In this document: piece by piece, positions 43,550-55,089 of the stretch
Position numbering within the stretch: position 1 is the stretch's first letter
Layout: each line of letters begins with the position of its first letter
DNA from: Sclerotinia nivalis
Lineage: Eukaryota; Ascomycota; Leotiomycetes; Helotiales; Sclerotiniaceae
Length of the DNA: 64,000 nucleotides
Direction of reading: 5' to 3'
NCBI GenBank assembly: GCA_029531795.1
Contig: JAPEIS010000011.1
Span: forward strand, 496,001-560,000
Made by a program: the position numbers and the translations under genes
The notes under the pieces: generated by a model
Database searches by the model: none
Seen by the model: the letters and a program-made list of their open reading frames with translations, nothing else
Told to the model about the DNA's origin: nothing

Positions 43550-45080
43550 TTATCTCCGTCTATGAAGAAAGTCAATGAGAAGCTTCAGGCGTTCATCAGT
43601 CTCATATGTCTTCAACGCATTCTCCTTCCACTGTGACCAATCTTCTCCCGCCCCGAACGCTTTTAATAATGCATTTGCCAACGGTAAGGCGTCTTCCCAT
43701 TTTGGTTCATTAGCCAGGCCCCAGAAATATCTTCTGATTTTCTCATCATCCATAATGCCGGGCAGACCAGGTAAGCCTCTTTTCTGCAGTATATCAGCCA
43801 GCGCAAGATCGTCGGGGCTCAGTGAGAATTTTCCAGAACACAAATCCGTCATGTTTACCGTAACTATCGATGGTCCGAAAGCTTCGTTTCGAGGTACAAT
43901 ACGTGCCATTTGCCAGTCAATAACGCCGGTGATGTTCAGTTGCTCGTCGACGAGGAAGTGGTCGCCTTTGTCATCAACATGCTTCAAATAGAATTTCTCT
44001 GGCTCCTGGCTTTCCTCTTGCGAGACTAATTGGGTCGCGTTATCCTTCAGAAAGCGGTACACTAGATAAGCATTGATAGGGTATTGGGTATAGAGCTGAC
44101 CATCCGCAATGAGCTCCAAGTACTGCTCAGCCCAAGCGGTAAAGTATGAGATAGATGTATCAAATGGACCTTTGGGCGTGAGAATGACAAACATGTCGCT
44201 CGAAACGGCCGAGACCTCGATTTCAGATGATTTAAAGCACAGAGAGCCAGCTTTGGGAAAGGGATGTTTCTCCAGCTCCATCAAAATGTCTGCAAGACCG
44301 TTCCAGACTTTTGCCCTTTCGCTCTCCGTGGCGGCCTCACCAGACGGACCATCGCCTATGTATACAGTCCCCGGTAATTCTTCCATGAGGATGAAGCTCA
44401 CGCCAACACCGTGGTCTGTTTCAGTACCGCTGCCCCATATACCACAACTAAATGCTCGGGGTGCCGGCACTGAGGTAGTTTCCAAAAATTTCAGGGTTGC
44501 ATATTCACTGAGTAAAAGGTATTCAACGAATGAAGGCGGATGAGTGAAAGCAAGTCTGCCAACACGCGGAACGCGAAGCAACCATGAAGGGGAGCCATCG
44601 TCGAAACGAATGCGAGCGTGATAGTTCATACCCCCCATGATAGCGCCAGGGCCAACCTTGGCAGAATGTTCGATAGTGCAACCTCGGCCACCATTAAGAT
44701 CCGAAGCAAGCTTGCAGGCTGCCTCATCGTTGATCCGAGAATGGATACCTCTAAGTTCGGCTTCCAGGTTTGCTACCCAAGTTGCATCGTCCACTTCCTT
44801 GATTGAAGAATTCTTTAGTATTTGGCTGAGTTGAGATATCGATATGAGATATAAATATGAGGGAAAGTGAAAAGGCTATGCCACTTACTCTATTGCACTT
44901 ATGGAAAGGCGGGCACAAGTGAATGACGCACAGATTGCGTTTGCATATATCACATCCGCCAAGGTCTCTGACGCCTGGTCTCTTACATCCTGACACTGAG
45001 CAATCAAAAAACCTGGAAACCCTCGAATGGTAATGCCTCTTACATCCCGGCACTGAGCAATTGGAGAATCTAGACACCAT
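43550..45080 (-). CDS. AN1-like zinc finger fused to APH (aminoglycoside phosphotransferase-like) domain
   Basis: The APH frame (to 43550) begins without an ATG near 44797. Upstream, exon 45080-44889 starts MVSRFSNCSVPGCKR and ends FHKCNR|GTAAGT. A 91-nt intron ending in AAG (44798) restores the APH frame; a slightly earlier AAG would add five residues. Total is about 479 residues. The N-terminal exon has C-x4-C-x10-C-x2-C-x4-C-x2-H-x5-H-x-C (CSVSGCKRPG to FHKC), an AN1/A20-partner-like zinc finger, preceded by a duplicate of its first half (SNCSVPGCKR and FDCSVSGCKR). The kinase-like part shows GAIMGGMNYHARIRFDDG, LLRVPRVG, ILMEELPG, the catalytic-loop region LKHVDDKGDHFLVDE and GVIDWQMA. 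The canonical HxD...N is only partly recognisable. Substrate unknown; it is not evidence for antibiotic resistance. Confidence 0.75.
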
Positions 45081-45227
45081 TGAAGTGGTAATATATAAAT
45101 AATACAAGATATGGTAGCTAATGATAAGTATAAATGACTTGTAAAAAATGAAAAGGTTGGGGTAGTCGCATGTCAAGAGATTATATGGTCGTTATTATCA
45201 AAGGAAGTTCGTGCTTTGTAGCAACTT

Positions 45228-45470
45228 TCTTTGTTCCGGCCTTGGTGATTTATATACGGAGTAGGAGCTGAGCCTTTATTCAACTAGAAAATTACTATTT
45301 GTTTGGCTGATCCATATATACCATACTTAGGATTGTGGTTGTCAAAGAAAGCGCAGCGTCTTATTACTCCTTTGTTTGTTCCGGTCTTGGCGGCGGGTCA
45401 TACTGAAGCTGAGCCTTTATTCATCTAGCAGATTTACAATTTTTTGGCTAAACCATACATGCCAACCATT
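45228..45470. repeat. Imperfect ~100-bp direct duplication
   Basis: Copy 1 (about 45228-45330) and copy 2 (about 45368-45470) share TTTGTTCCGG(C/T)CTTGG, AGCTGAGCCTTTATTCA, CTAG-A-A-ATT and TTTGGCT, offset ~140-145 bp. They lie upstream of the APH start, within its likely promoter. Confidence 0.75.
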
Positions 45471-45756
45471 CAGGAATGTATGAGCAGGATAACATCCAGT
45501 ATATTTGACATACAGGGCTCAATATAGTTGTCAACGCACCCTTCCTTTCCCACTCCGAACATTAGACTTGAGGATCTCTAAATAATGCAAAATTGAAATA
45601 TATCGAAGACTCTTAAAAGCATATATATTTATGGTTACCAACATGCATATCAAATACATCTTTTGCACCGCACCCCTCATATAGATAGCGGTATTTGCAC
45701 GTTCTTGTCTTAGCCAACCCACATCATCAAGATCAAAGATCTCATTTCTAAACAGA

Positions 45757-45804
45757 GCATGATTTCTAGAAATGGCCAGAGCCTGATTTCTAGAAGTGGC
45801 CAGA
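45757..45804. repeat. 24-bp tandem repeat
   Basis: Two copies of GCATGATTTCTAGAAATGGC-CAGA differing at two positions (45757-45780 and 45781-45804), flanked by degenerate partial units on both sides. Confidence 0.85.
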
Positions 45805-46062
45805 GCCTAATATTCAAAGAGATATCTGAGACTAAGATTCATGAGCATCTTGCCGGTCCGCGGAAGACGCTCCATTGCGAATGTACTTAAACTCAACATT
45901 AATCTCTCTAGAATTTAGTTCCATCATCGATTTCGGAAACCAGCAATCATCGTCTTCAATCTATCCCTCAAAGCAGCAAACATAATCTTCGAATTTTCGA
46001 AATACACCATCAATTTCCTGAATACAAAGCCACACCCTCCAAGAATTTCTCTACACAACATC

Positions 46063-46287
46063 ATGGGCGTAAACTCAGCACACGTTCACTTTAAGAGGCT
46101 TGTCAACCGCGTTGCAGTACATGCTCTCGCCTTAACCAGTCGATGTGCAAGAGCAGGCTGTAACACTTGGTGCCTAGCCAGTTCTCGCTTTTGCAAAGAT
46201 CGTGAGTTATTTTAATATTCCTATTTAGCGTTTCATTTGAGTACATTAGCATAGATGTATGCTAACCGATACATAGACCAAGGCTAG
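46063..46287 (+). CDS. Predicted 49-residue Cys-rich protein, two exons
   Basis: Exon 46063-46201 begins ATGGGCGTAAAC in good context (CATC before it) and stays open. A GTGAGT donor at 46202, a GCTAAC branch and an ACATAG acceptor end a 75-nt intron at 46276. Exon 2 (46277-46287) adds HQG and a stop. The product has C-x4-C-x3-C-x6-C-x2-H (SRCARAGCNTWC, then FCKDH), a plausible single zinc-binding site, after a basic helix-like N-terminus. Splice signals are textbook and splicing supplies the final ligand (DHQG), which supports it. No family recognised. It lies next to the zinc-finger/APH gene but divergently, and no functional link is claimed. Confidence 0.5.
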
Positions 46288-46492
46288 TTTCCCACTCACT
46301 CGATTTTTGACGACATCATTATGTTCATTTGGTTGCATGTACAATGTCAAAAGTCGAATTTGCGGAAAAATGAAGGAATCAGGGGATAAAGTGGTGAGGG
46401 AATGAGGGGATGATTAGCGTATTCGGAGGTTTCGTATCTGTGTTTCCAGGGACAATGAGATTAAGGATAGGATGAGCTCGAGAGAGATTTCT

Positions 46493-46885
46493 TCAATAAT
46501 ACTGCGAGACTAAATCATCACAATCATTCACTGTCCCTAATAAATTTCCGCGTCCATACCGGTAGTGTCCAATCTGAGCCCATAGCATTCTATTTGTTAA
46601 TTTATCGTAACGAGATACACCTGGAAAGTAGATACAATCTTCGGTTTTCCAGGTGAGTTTTCGGCTAGGTAGGGAACTAGCGCGATCAATCTGGGGCATG
46701 ACCACATTCTCCAAATTCTTCTCATATAGGTTGATAGTCGTGGAATAGCACTCGATGAAGAACATTCTCCCCCTATCCAAATGGGAGGGATATTTACAAC
46801 AACCCATGACAATTACTGTTTGTAACCTACACCCAGGACCACCCTGTTCTGTTTGGCTGTCGGGATTATCTGTTCCGAAGCTCAT
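46493..46885 (-). CDS. Hypothetical 130-residue protein
   Basis: An ORF beginning MSFGTDNPDSQTEQGG at 46885, with several Cys and aromatic residues (VIVMGCCKYPSHLDRG, WKTEDCIYFPG, YRYGRGNLLG). No family recognised, no signal peptide and no membrane span. A longer frame starts at 46918. Protein-like composition is the only support; it could be a remnant. Confidence 0.35.
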   Translation of the reverse strand: MSFGTDNPDSQTEQGGPGCRLQTVIVMGCCKYPSHLDRGRMFFIECYSTTINLYEKNLENVVMPQIDRASSLPSRKLTWKTEDCIYFPGVSRYDKLTNRMLWAQIGHYRYGRGNLLGTVNDCDDLVSQYY

Positions 46886-48316
46886 GGCTATATACACTTT
46901 AGTAGTACTACATAGCACTACATCCCTTCATACACCATTTATTTCATTTAACTGGGCCAATATCCAACTACCTCCTAATATATCCATGATGAGCACCATC
47001 TTCAGAGTCGTGATTTACTTTCGCAAACACACAGAATAATTTCACGAATCTAACATAAGATAAGCCCAACTTTCATCTCCAACCGATTGAGTATCATCTG
47101 TACATTTAACGCGATTCTGGTGAGTGGCTTACCTCTCAATTTTGAATGGATAATCCATTCGTCATCAGAAAAATCTTTGATCGTGAGCTAGATGTTCCGC
47201 ATCATCTACAACAAATTTTTATTCGAAAGTCCAGTCTTATAGTCATTCCTTGACCTCAATCTACATAGATTCCCCGTTGTAGGAATACATAATCGGTCGC
47301 TGCGAGGTGTATCCGGTTGGATTACCATGCAAACGCGCGGTTAACGTTGCGATGTCCGTCTTAAAGACCTCACAGCCGCATCTATCTAGAATGAAACCCA
47401 CATTTTCATAGATAGGAAATTTTCAGGGACTAGTGTTCTGGTCATATTCTACGTGGATATCTGTATTTTAATGGGCAGTAACATTTCAGTCGAAGTCATT
47501 CGATGTATTGAAATGAACGATGGAGTTGATGGAGTCTCATCCATTCTTCTTTATATTGGCAGTTAATATGAAAAATCTACTCGTAAAATGGGAAAGTCTT
47601 CCCAAAAGTCATAATGTTCGTTGCGAATAATAAAATATTGCTATACCGGTATCAAACATAAATACCTATTGAAGACTTCATTGTTGTCCATCAGAAAAAC
47701 GAATGATTGGGTGTTCTCAAGTTGGGCGCTTAAATAGGGCTATGATCCTCGTCATAAGATCCCAACCGTAAAGACATCATAGAACTAGATTTCCAACGTT
47801 CAGAAGGTAGATAGGCTATGGGCTGAGGCGTATGTTATAAAGGTTGAAGACCTCATATCTCCACCAAATTCGCGTCCTCACCAAAATTTATCTTGCAGGA
47901 TCACTGTTCCGTATTCTAGACCTCCAACTAACACGAAATGTCTACATATTATAAGCCAACATTCGTTGCTTCTGTCTTGCTTCTGTCTGCTTAAGTTTTG
48001 TTCGGACCTTACTCGTGGCACTCGTTTCTGCGCTTCTATCTTTCGGTCTATGTTTAGCTTTATTGAAAATATCTCACTACCAATATCTCGGCGTTTGTTT
48101 TCATCGTGCCAGCGAAGCCTGAAGGGCCCATGTAACTTATTTGTCAGGTATTTTCAAGCTGTTGACTTTAACAAACCTTGATATCTTCTCACACTCCTTT
48201 TTTTATCTTTTTCCTCCTTGTTTTCTATTTACACGTCGACATTTAAATAAAAACCACAATTACATTTCCTCGATATACACACTATTGTTGTAGCCAGCCT
48301 CCACAAAGTCACAAAA
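46886..48316. other. 1.4-kb gene-poor region
   Basis: No supported gene. The last ~150 bases are pyrimidine-rich with TTTTTATC runs, as expected of the promoter of the mucin-like gene. Confidence 0.5.
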
Positions 48317-49448
48317 ATGACTCATTCAACGTTCATATTCGGACTTAGGTCAATTATTCTTGGTCAATTAACAACTTCCACCTTAGCGCAAGTTGTAACT
48401 GATGTAGTATCAATCACGGATACGGCAACCATAACTTCTTGCGCGGATACTGTGACAAATTGTCCAGCAAGAAAAACAGCTGCCAGTGTTGCATCAGATG
48501 TAACATCTCAAGAATCCATCCCAAGCATAGCTTCAGACATCGCATCCACAACATCTCAAGCATCAAGTTGGATAGCATCTTCAACTTCAGCAGAAGCAGA
48601 ACCCTTAACCGTAACCGTCACTCAAACTGTAACCGGAGACTGCGGTGCATCTTCTGTCCCCGAAGTATCTAGCTCTACTTCAACAAATGCCATATGGTGG
48701 CCCCCAGCATCAGGTATTTCTATCCACATACCCTTTCCCAAAAAAATCCACTAAACCCCCTACAGTTATCTCATCCACACCATTAGGCATAGCATCATCC
48801 ACCCAAGCATACACAGCAGCATCATCAAGCTGGACCAACACCGCAGCATGGGGAACCGGTATAAAATCCTCCACCAAATACACATGGGGGACAGGCGTCA
48901 CATCCGCCATTACCCCAACATATGCTTCAGACATTGCCGCATCAGCTACTCTCACAACTTATTCCTACTCCACCACTGAAACCAAAACTAGCGGCTCCAC
49001 AACCTGGACCACAACGACGGGATGGACAACCATCTCTACATGCGACGCCAGCACCAGCGCCTATGGCACAGGCTACGGCTCAGCCTATGCCACCGGCAGC
49101 GGCAGCGGCAGTGATTACACCGGAACCCTCACCGGCCCCTACCAAAACTCCGCCCAAACAGGAACCGCAGCCATGGACTCCTCGGCCCCAACCAGCACAG
49201 ACGACAACCCACCAACCAGTAGCAGCGCCACAACATCTTCGTCTTCAGAAAGTCCTTCTCAATCCACACTTATTATTGCACCTCCCTCTAGTCTTTCTAG
49301 TACAGGAAATGGGATGGCGGCGACGGGCATTAATGCGACGACGGGGGCGCAACAAACTACCATCTCGGCGGATTCGGAGAGGGTGCGTGTTTCGTTTTGG
49401 ATGTGCATGTGGGGTGTGCTGGGTTTGGTGAGATTGTTGTGCTTTTGA
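48317..49448 (+). CDS. Mucin-like Ser/Thr-rich GPI-anchored protein
   Basis: Exons 48317-48713 and 48766-49448 with a 52-nt intron (GTATTT donor, CTACAG acceptor) encode 359 residues. A signal peptide (IFGLRSIILGQLTTSTLAQ) precedes a domain with a few Cys (SCADTVTNC, GDC). The rest is very Ser/Thr/Ala-rich, with WTTTT and WGTG repeats, and ends in a hydrophobic tail (WMCMWGVLGLVRLLCF) fitting GPI attachment. These are features of heavily O-mannosylated fungal wall proteins. The specific role is unknown. The repeated TGT/TTT threonine codons make the region prone to length change. Confidence 0.8.
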
Positions 49449-50487
49449 TTTTGATCTGTGGGGGTTGTGAGGGGTTGTGAGTAATGGTGATGTTTTGGTT
49501 TTTTATTTGAAGGGGGGGGCGGAGGAGGGGGGGATGTCTAGAGAGGAATGCGTGGAATTGATTAGATATCTTCCATGATTTTGGATGAGCTATTCAGGGG
49601 TATCTCTCTTTCTCTCCTGTCCTGTACCGAACATCCCTCAGATAGAGATGTGAGTAGAGTATGTATATGGATATGGATATTGTACTTGTACCACCAAAAA
49701 ACCACAATAGACATAAACAAGAAAAAAACCCCACAACACCAGTCCAAGGGGACATTTTTCAATTCACTATCTGATATTTCTTTTGGTGGACATTAACGTT
49801 ATCAATGAGATGAGGTGGGCCTTGAGAATCCCTAACAGATCCAGGGTTTGGATATATATTGGATAATCGATATAATACAAGCACTTCCTAACTTCTAATA
49901 CTATGTTCTCATTTCCCATTTCCACATCCATTAACACAACTATAACTATAACCAATTCATTCCCCTTCAAATAAATATACAATCACCCTTTAACCATCAC
50001 AAAATCAAATCAAACCAAACAAACTAGAACTCAACTAGAACTCAACTAAAACTCATCTCATCTCATATCATTAAAAAAAAAAGCAATGCAATTGGAATAC
50101 AAATAACAAGCAGGCTAAAAATTCATGATTCTCCCCCCTATCTTCATACTCATCTTCATTTTCGTTCGGAAGGGCATCTGTCTGTCCATAATATACAATC
50201 TCCCTTTCTTCCACTCTTTTAATCTGCATCTGCATCTGCGTTTCCCCCCATCTCCTGCATTTCCATCTCCATTCCATTTCCATCAATTCTCCACACTTCC
50301 TCACCTCAGCACATCAAGATCCACGAGTTCCACGTGTCTAAAAATCCAATTCGGAGCCTCGATCCTAATCCCAATCCCAATCCTAATCCTAATCCATACA
50401 ACTGCACATTCATTCCAAAAACTCTCATAAAGATAATTCCGCCTAATCCCCATCCACCACGCGTTCAAAAAACATAAGGCAACCCTT
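49449..50487. other. Convergent intergenic, 1 kb
   Basis: 3' flanks of the mucin-like gene and VPS10. Contains a G-rich run near 49513-49532 and, at 50363-50395, a short CCTAAT/CCCAAT array. No gene seen. Confidence 0.5.
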
Positions 50488-53400
50488 TCAAACCTCATCA
50501 TCACTATCCTCCCCCAACAACTCTCCTTCATCTTCATCCACAACCGCATAATCGCCTCTACCCCTCGCAAAACTATCTCTCGTCGTAAACCTTCTATTCG
50601 AAGTTGCACTTCTGCCTAACGCTCCTGAAGCCGAACGCCAGAGCGACGATGCTAGAAGTGGGATTGCTTGGGCGACGGCAACTGCGGCAGCCACGAACAT
50701 TACTGGGTACTTGATGTATGGAGCTTCGCCATCGAAAGATGCTGTGAGTTGGTTTAGTAAGTATGCTTGATAGAAGGATTAGAGTTAAACGAGACACGTA
50801 CATTGTTCACCCAAACGAATTTGACCAAATTTACCACTCCAATTGCGCCATACCCAGAATCCGACAGCGGTAGCGATACTAATCGGGATAATAACCGCGA
50901 AGAATATAGCCCAGCCAGAAGCTGCGTGTTTCTTGTTGAATTCATCTTCGTGTCCGGCGCAAGAGAACGCTCTGTCACTAACATCCATTTCGTTTCCTCC
51001 TTGGCAGGTAGTAAGGGGAAGTCGTCGATAGCCTGTAGGTTTATAGTATTCCACGGCATTCTCATCGATACGGCATATTGCAGAGTGATCTGGTGGTGAA
51101 TAACCCTTGACAAGGGCACAAGATCCATCACCTTGACGCTCGTAGTTAAGGTCACTGGTCCCATGTTAGTTTCTATCAATTCAATATAACAAAAAAGGAA
51201 ACATACCACTCGAAGTCTCGTCTGGTACAAGTGCAATTCCTGGCAATATTGTGCAAAGAAGGAATCAATCTTCCATTATAACAATCAGCATCAGTCCTCT
51301 TTCGATGATATTGCGAAACATGGCCAAAGAGACAGTCGTCATCTTGCTTAGGATGTTTTGGTTGCCAGAGATAATAATCTCCTCCTTCGACATCTTTCTC
51401 ATCGAGATCGCACTGTCGTTTTCTCAAACCAGAGAAGTCAAGATTGATAGCTGTTAGACTACCATCAATGACACCCCAAAGGAGGAAATTTTGTGAATTG
51501 TCACTCGGGACAGTAGTGATATCTTCAACTTTCATTTCAGAATCGGAAAATTTGTACTCGATCCAAGTATCTCCTTCGTCTAGAGAATAGTAAACGACAT
51601 TAACGGATGCATGCTCTTTCACGATGACGATGATTGATCCTTGATCTCCAAATTTCCACATGTAGGCTCCCTTTTTGACGAATTTCCAGTTGATACCACC
51701 ATCCGCGGTCATAAAAGTGTCGGCATCTTTGTAATCTGTGAGAAACTCCCCAACATTGCCAACACCCATCATTAATCCAATGGCTGATTTAGACGAGAAT
51801 GTATGGGATTTGTCAGATCTCTCAGTATAACCATGAATATTCAATGAACATTTCTCCAATGAGCCACTGCATCCCCATTTCTTTCCGTCGGGGGCTTTTG
51901 CAGGAGGCTTCAATTTATCCCATTCCGCACCATCGTTGTGAGTAATCATAGTCTTTAGCTTTTTTTGTTCCTTCTTATAGTTCTTAGATCCTGCATTCGC
52001 AACAACGTTGACCATTGCGACTCCTTCAAGGACAAACATTTTCTCAAAGTCCACATACCCAGCGCTGTCTCTATTTACAGCATTCAAACTTAAGACGTAT
52101 GAAGTACCATTAGAGTTACTTTTAATGATAGATCCATATTCGTAGCCCTTCTCATTATTGATGGTAACATGAAGGAATACAGAATGAGTGGAGCTATCGA
52201 GCACAGTGTAACCAACTTGGTGATCTATTTCAAATCCATGTGGGAACTTGGCATCAGCAAAAGTAACTCCATCAAAACTCGTGTCGACTTTCAGAGTTTG
52301 GTGCTCATTATCCTTTGTAGCGACAACAATGAACTCAGACATTGTAGCGAAATCAAACACATTACTGAAGTGCACTGTAGGAGGCTCGGAGAAGAAGTCC
52401 GTACTGGAGACAAGTTGCCATGGGTTATCAACTTCGTTGTTTTCGCGTTCTTTGGTTTCGCAATAAATTAATTTGTCGTCACGTTTTTGATTTGCGGCTT
52501 CTTTGATGAACTCGCACTTTCGGACATATCGCTGGAGCGTTATCCAGCTGCTATCCCCTCGGTCTTGCGTGAGTGAAGCTACCGTATGACAGTTATCACG
52601 ACCATCACATTTCTCGCCCATCCAGATGAACCAGTCTTTGTTTCTAGGATGGAAATTCATTGTGGAAGTGTCATGGCTTGGTAGGTGAGGAGCCTTGAAG
52701 CTCCTAATATTCTCTCCACGATCAACAGAGTAGAAAACCGTCTCCGTCTTTGTCAAGAAAAACACCACATCATTGAAATACTGATTGGTGTAAATTCGAA
52801 CGATATCTTCATCCTTCAAGATCTGCTTCCACCTTTTTCCATGATCGTGGGTGAGCCAAATAGAATCTTGGTCGGTTTGTAATACGATTGTTTCATCAAT
52901 GTTCTTACTGACGCCAGTTCTCTCGAGATATTGTTTGTCACGGAATACTTTGCCCTTGAATGTGAATTCTGTCGAATTTCCTTTACCGGAAGCAGGAGGG
53001 CCCACGGCAGTCGCACATTTGTGTTCAACTGAATCGTCCTTCTGCTTGCTACTGTCTCGCTTACAAGTATTTCCTGGTATTAAACGCCATCCGGAAGACC
53101 CAAGGAATGTTTCATCAGCACCGGATGCTTTGCAACTACCTTCGGGAAGGACTAAAGAACCTTTTTGTATACATTCTTTGCCATCATCACTTCTGATAAA
53201 GTTGTAATCGCACTCGAAATCAGCGTCTGTGCAAGGGCAATCGTCTGTTTGGACAACTGGGTCTTTGAATTCTTGTTTCATGAAACAATCTGCGTCGGCC
53301 TTGCGACGTTCAAAATATTGAGTGTGGCCCATGAGACAAGCCGGTTTGCCGTCATTGTCTAGCCTCGCGTACCATTTCTCCATGTCGTCTTTTTTGCATT

Positions 53401-55089
53401 GCTTTTCGTGCATTTCGTCAAAGTTAAGTGCAATCATATAGAAAGTCTCCTTCTTGTCGGAATCATCCAAACCAATCAAGAGAAACTTGAGACTTGTTGA
53501 ATCCGAAGTTGTGACCAATTGTAGTGGGCGGATTTTACCCTTGAGTTCGAGTTCCTTCCAATCTTTGCCGTGGTTTAATGAGTACTTGACGACCTTTGTA
53601 TGGTCATCATGTACTGCCACCAGAACGGATCCCTGATCTCCAAATTCGTACTTGTGTGGTCCATCGAGGGCATGATGCCATGTAACTCCTGCATCATCAG
53701 ATACATAAAGGTTCGCTTTATCCCACTTACCCAAGAAATCTCCTGTGTTGCCATTCCCCATGACTAGACCTGGAGCTGGACTAGAGAAGACTCGACCAGA
53801 ATTGTCCAATTCTGTAAGGGAATGAAGGTGGAGATCTTTATCTTTTACCTTGAGAGGTTGCCAAGTTCGTCCATCATCAAAACTGATTTTGGATTTGATA
53901 TCCTTCGGTTCCATAAAACTTTTCTCGACTTTCTCGAAGTTATCAACCACGTTAACCATCACAACTCCTTGCACCCTAGCTATCTTCTCGAAGTCAACCA
54001 TGCCATTCATATCTCTATTTGTGTGCTCAATATTCCGAGTGAAATATGTCCCATTCGAATTACTAGTGAACATGACTCCCATAGCATTGAGCGGGCGTGT
54101 ATTTAAAACATCGATTTGAATACTGTAATTGGTTCCTTCCAAGATTGTATATGCCTTCTGCGTCAATTTATGCTCGTGTGGGAATTCTGCTCGGTGCCAT
54201 TTAATGGCATCATCGGAAACATATAATGCCAACTCATCAGTACGGGCAGCACCTGCAGCGGTGATCAAGAACTTCTTTTGAGCTGCAATTTCAACAATTC
54301 CTTGGACCGTTCGACCTGGCTCTAGTTCCGGCTCAAATTCTTGTATATCATTGTGGTTCGAAGTGAAGAAGTCGTCAGAAATGACAAGTCGGTAGTCTGA
54401 CCTCCATGGAGAATATTTGCCTTTGGCCACACACAGAATCCGGTCCTTGTCAAGGTCCTTCTGACCAGTCGTAAATTCCGGTGCTGAGACTGCCCAGGCA
54501 CAGCCTGCGGTATCAGAACGTAGGAATTTAGGAGTTTCGACAAATCCGTTGGTAGTGTACATAGTCTGTTGGAAAACATCAGCAAATGGACTTTTAACAG
54601 GAACTACATTCTTCTCACCAATTCTTCGCAGAAAATCCCCGTGCAGTCCATTGCATTGAAAAGAATCCTATCCGGATCTGTTGCATGATAACTCAGCGCC
54701 GGCCTGAATATACTAGCTTGAGAATCCGTGTGGAACTCCTCCCAATGCTCTCCTCTATCCTTCGTTGCCCAATGACTCCTCTCCGATGTTATAATGTATG
54801 CTCTCTTCGGATCGTATGGATGCATCGAGATTTCCAACATTTTGCCCGCAGGAACGGCGTCGATTTTCTTCCATGTCTCTCCTGCATCCGCCGACCTCCA
54901 CACAACCGCATCTACTCTATCCTCATACAGCAGGACATCGGAATCGTCAAAGTACTGCAAATTGTGCGGTATATGTTCTAATTTGGCATAACTTACCCCA
55001 GGCGCATCTTTCTTTCCCCATGCGCCAGTATAGAGAAGTGTTGATATTAGAAGGCACCGCCATCCTGTCTCAGAGCTCCGTAGCCTCAT
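50488..55089 (-). CDS. VPS10: Vacuolar protein sorting receptor Vps10 (sortilin family)
   Basis: Four exons, 55089-54619, 54565-51207, 51154-50802 and 50741-50488, encode 1478 residues, the usual fungal length. Signal peptide ([15 protein letters not shown]) and two luminal Vps10 beta-propeller domains with repeated Asp-box motifs ([60 protein letters not shown]). Each propeller is followed by a Cys-rich 10CC module ([36 protein letters not shown]). Two membrane spans follow ([21 protein letters not shown] and [20 protein letters not shown]), then a cytosolic tail with an acidic cluster ([16 protein letters not shown]). Vps10 cycles between late Golgi and endosome, carrying hydrolases such as CPY to the vacuole. 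Introns are 52-60 nt with good signals. No damage seen. Confidence 0.95.

Larger units (their letters stand above)
45081..46062. other. Repeat-rich intergenic region
   Basis: Promoter of the APH gene and the leader of the 49-residue gene. Holds a ~100-bp direct duplication and a 24-bp tandem repeat, listed separately. No other gene. Confidence 0.5.

Noticed and set aside
23198..45080. A secondary-metabolite cluster around the FAD-oxidase and GT71 genes
   Set aside because: There is no backbone synthase, P450, transporter or cluster-type regulator among the neighbours, which are unrelated housekeeping or secreted genes.
50363..50395. Telomere-like CCTAAT array
   Set aside because: The unit is GGATTA/GGATTG on the complement, not the fungal telomere TTAGGG, and it is short and irregular.
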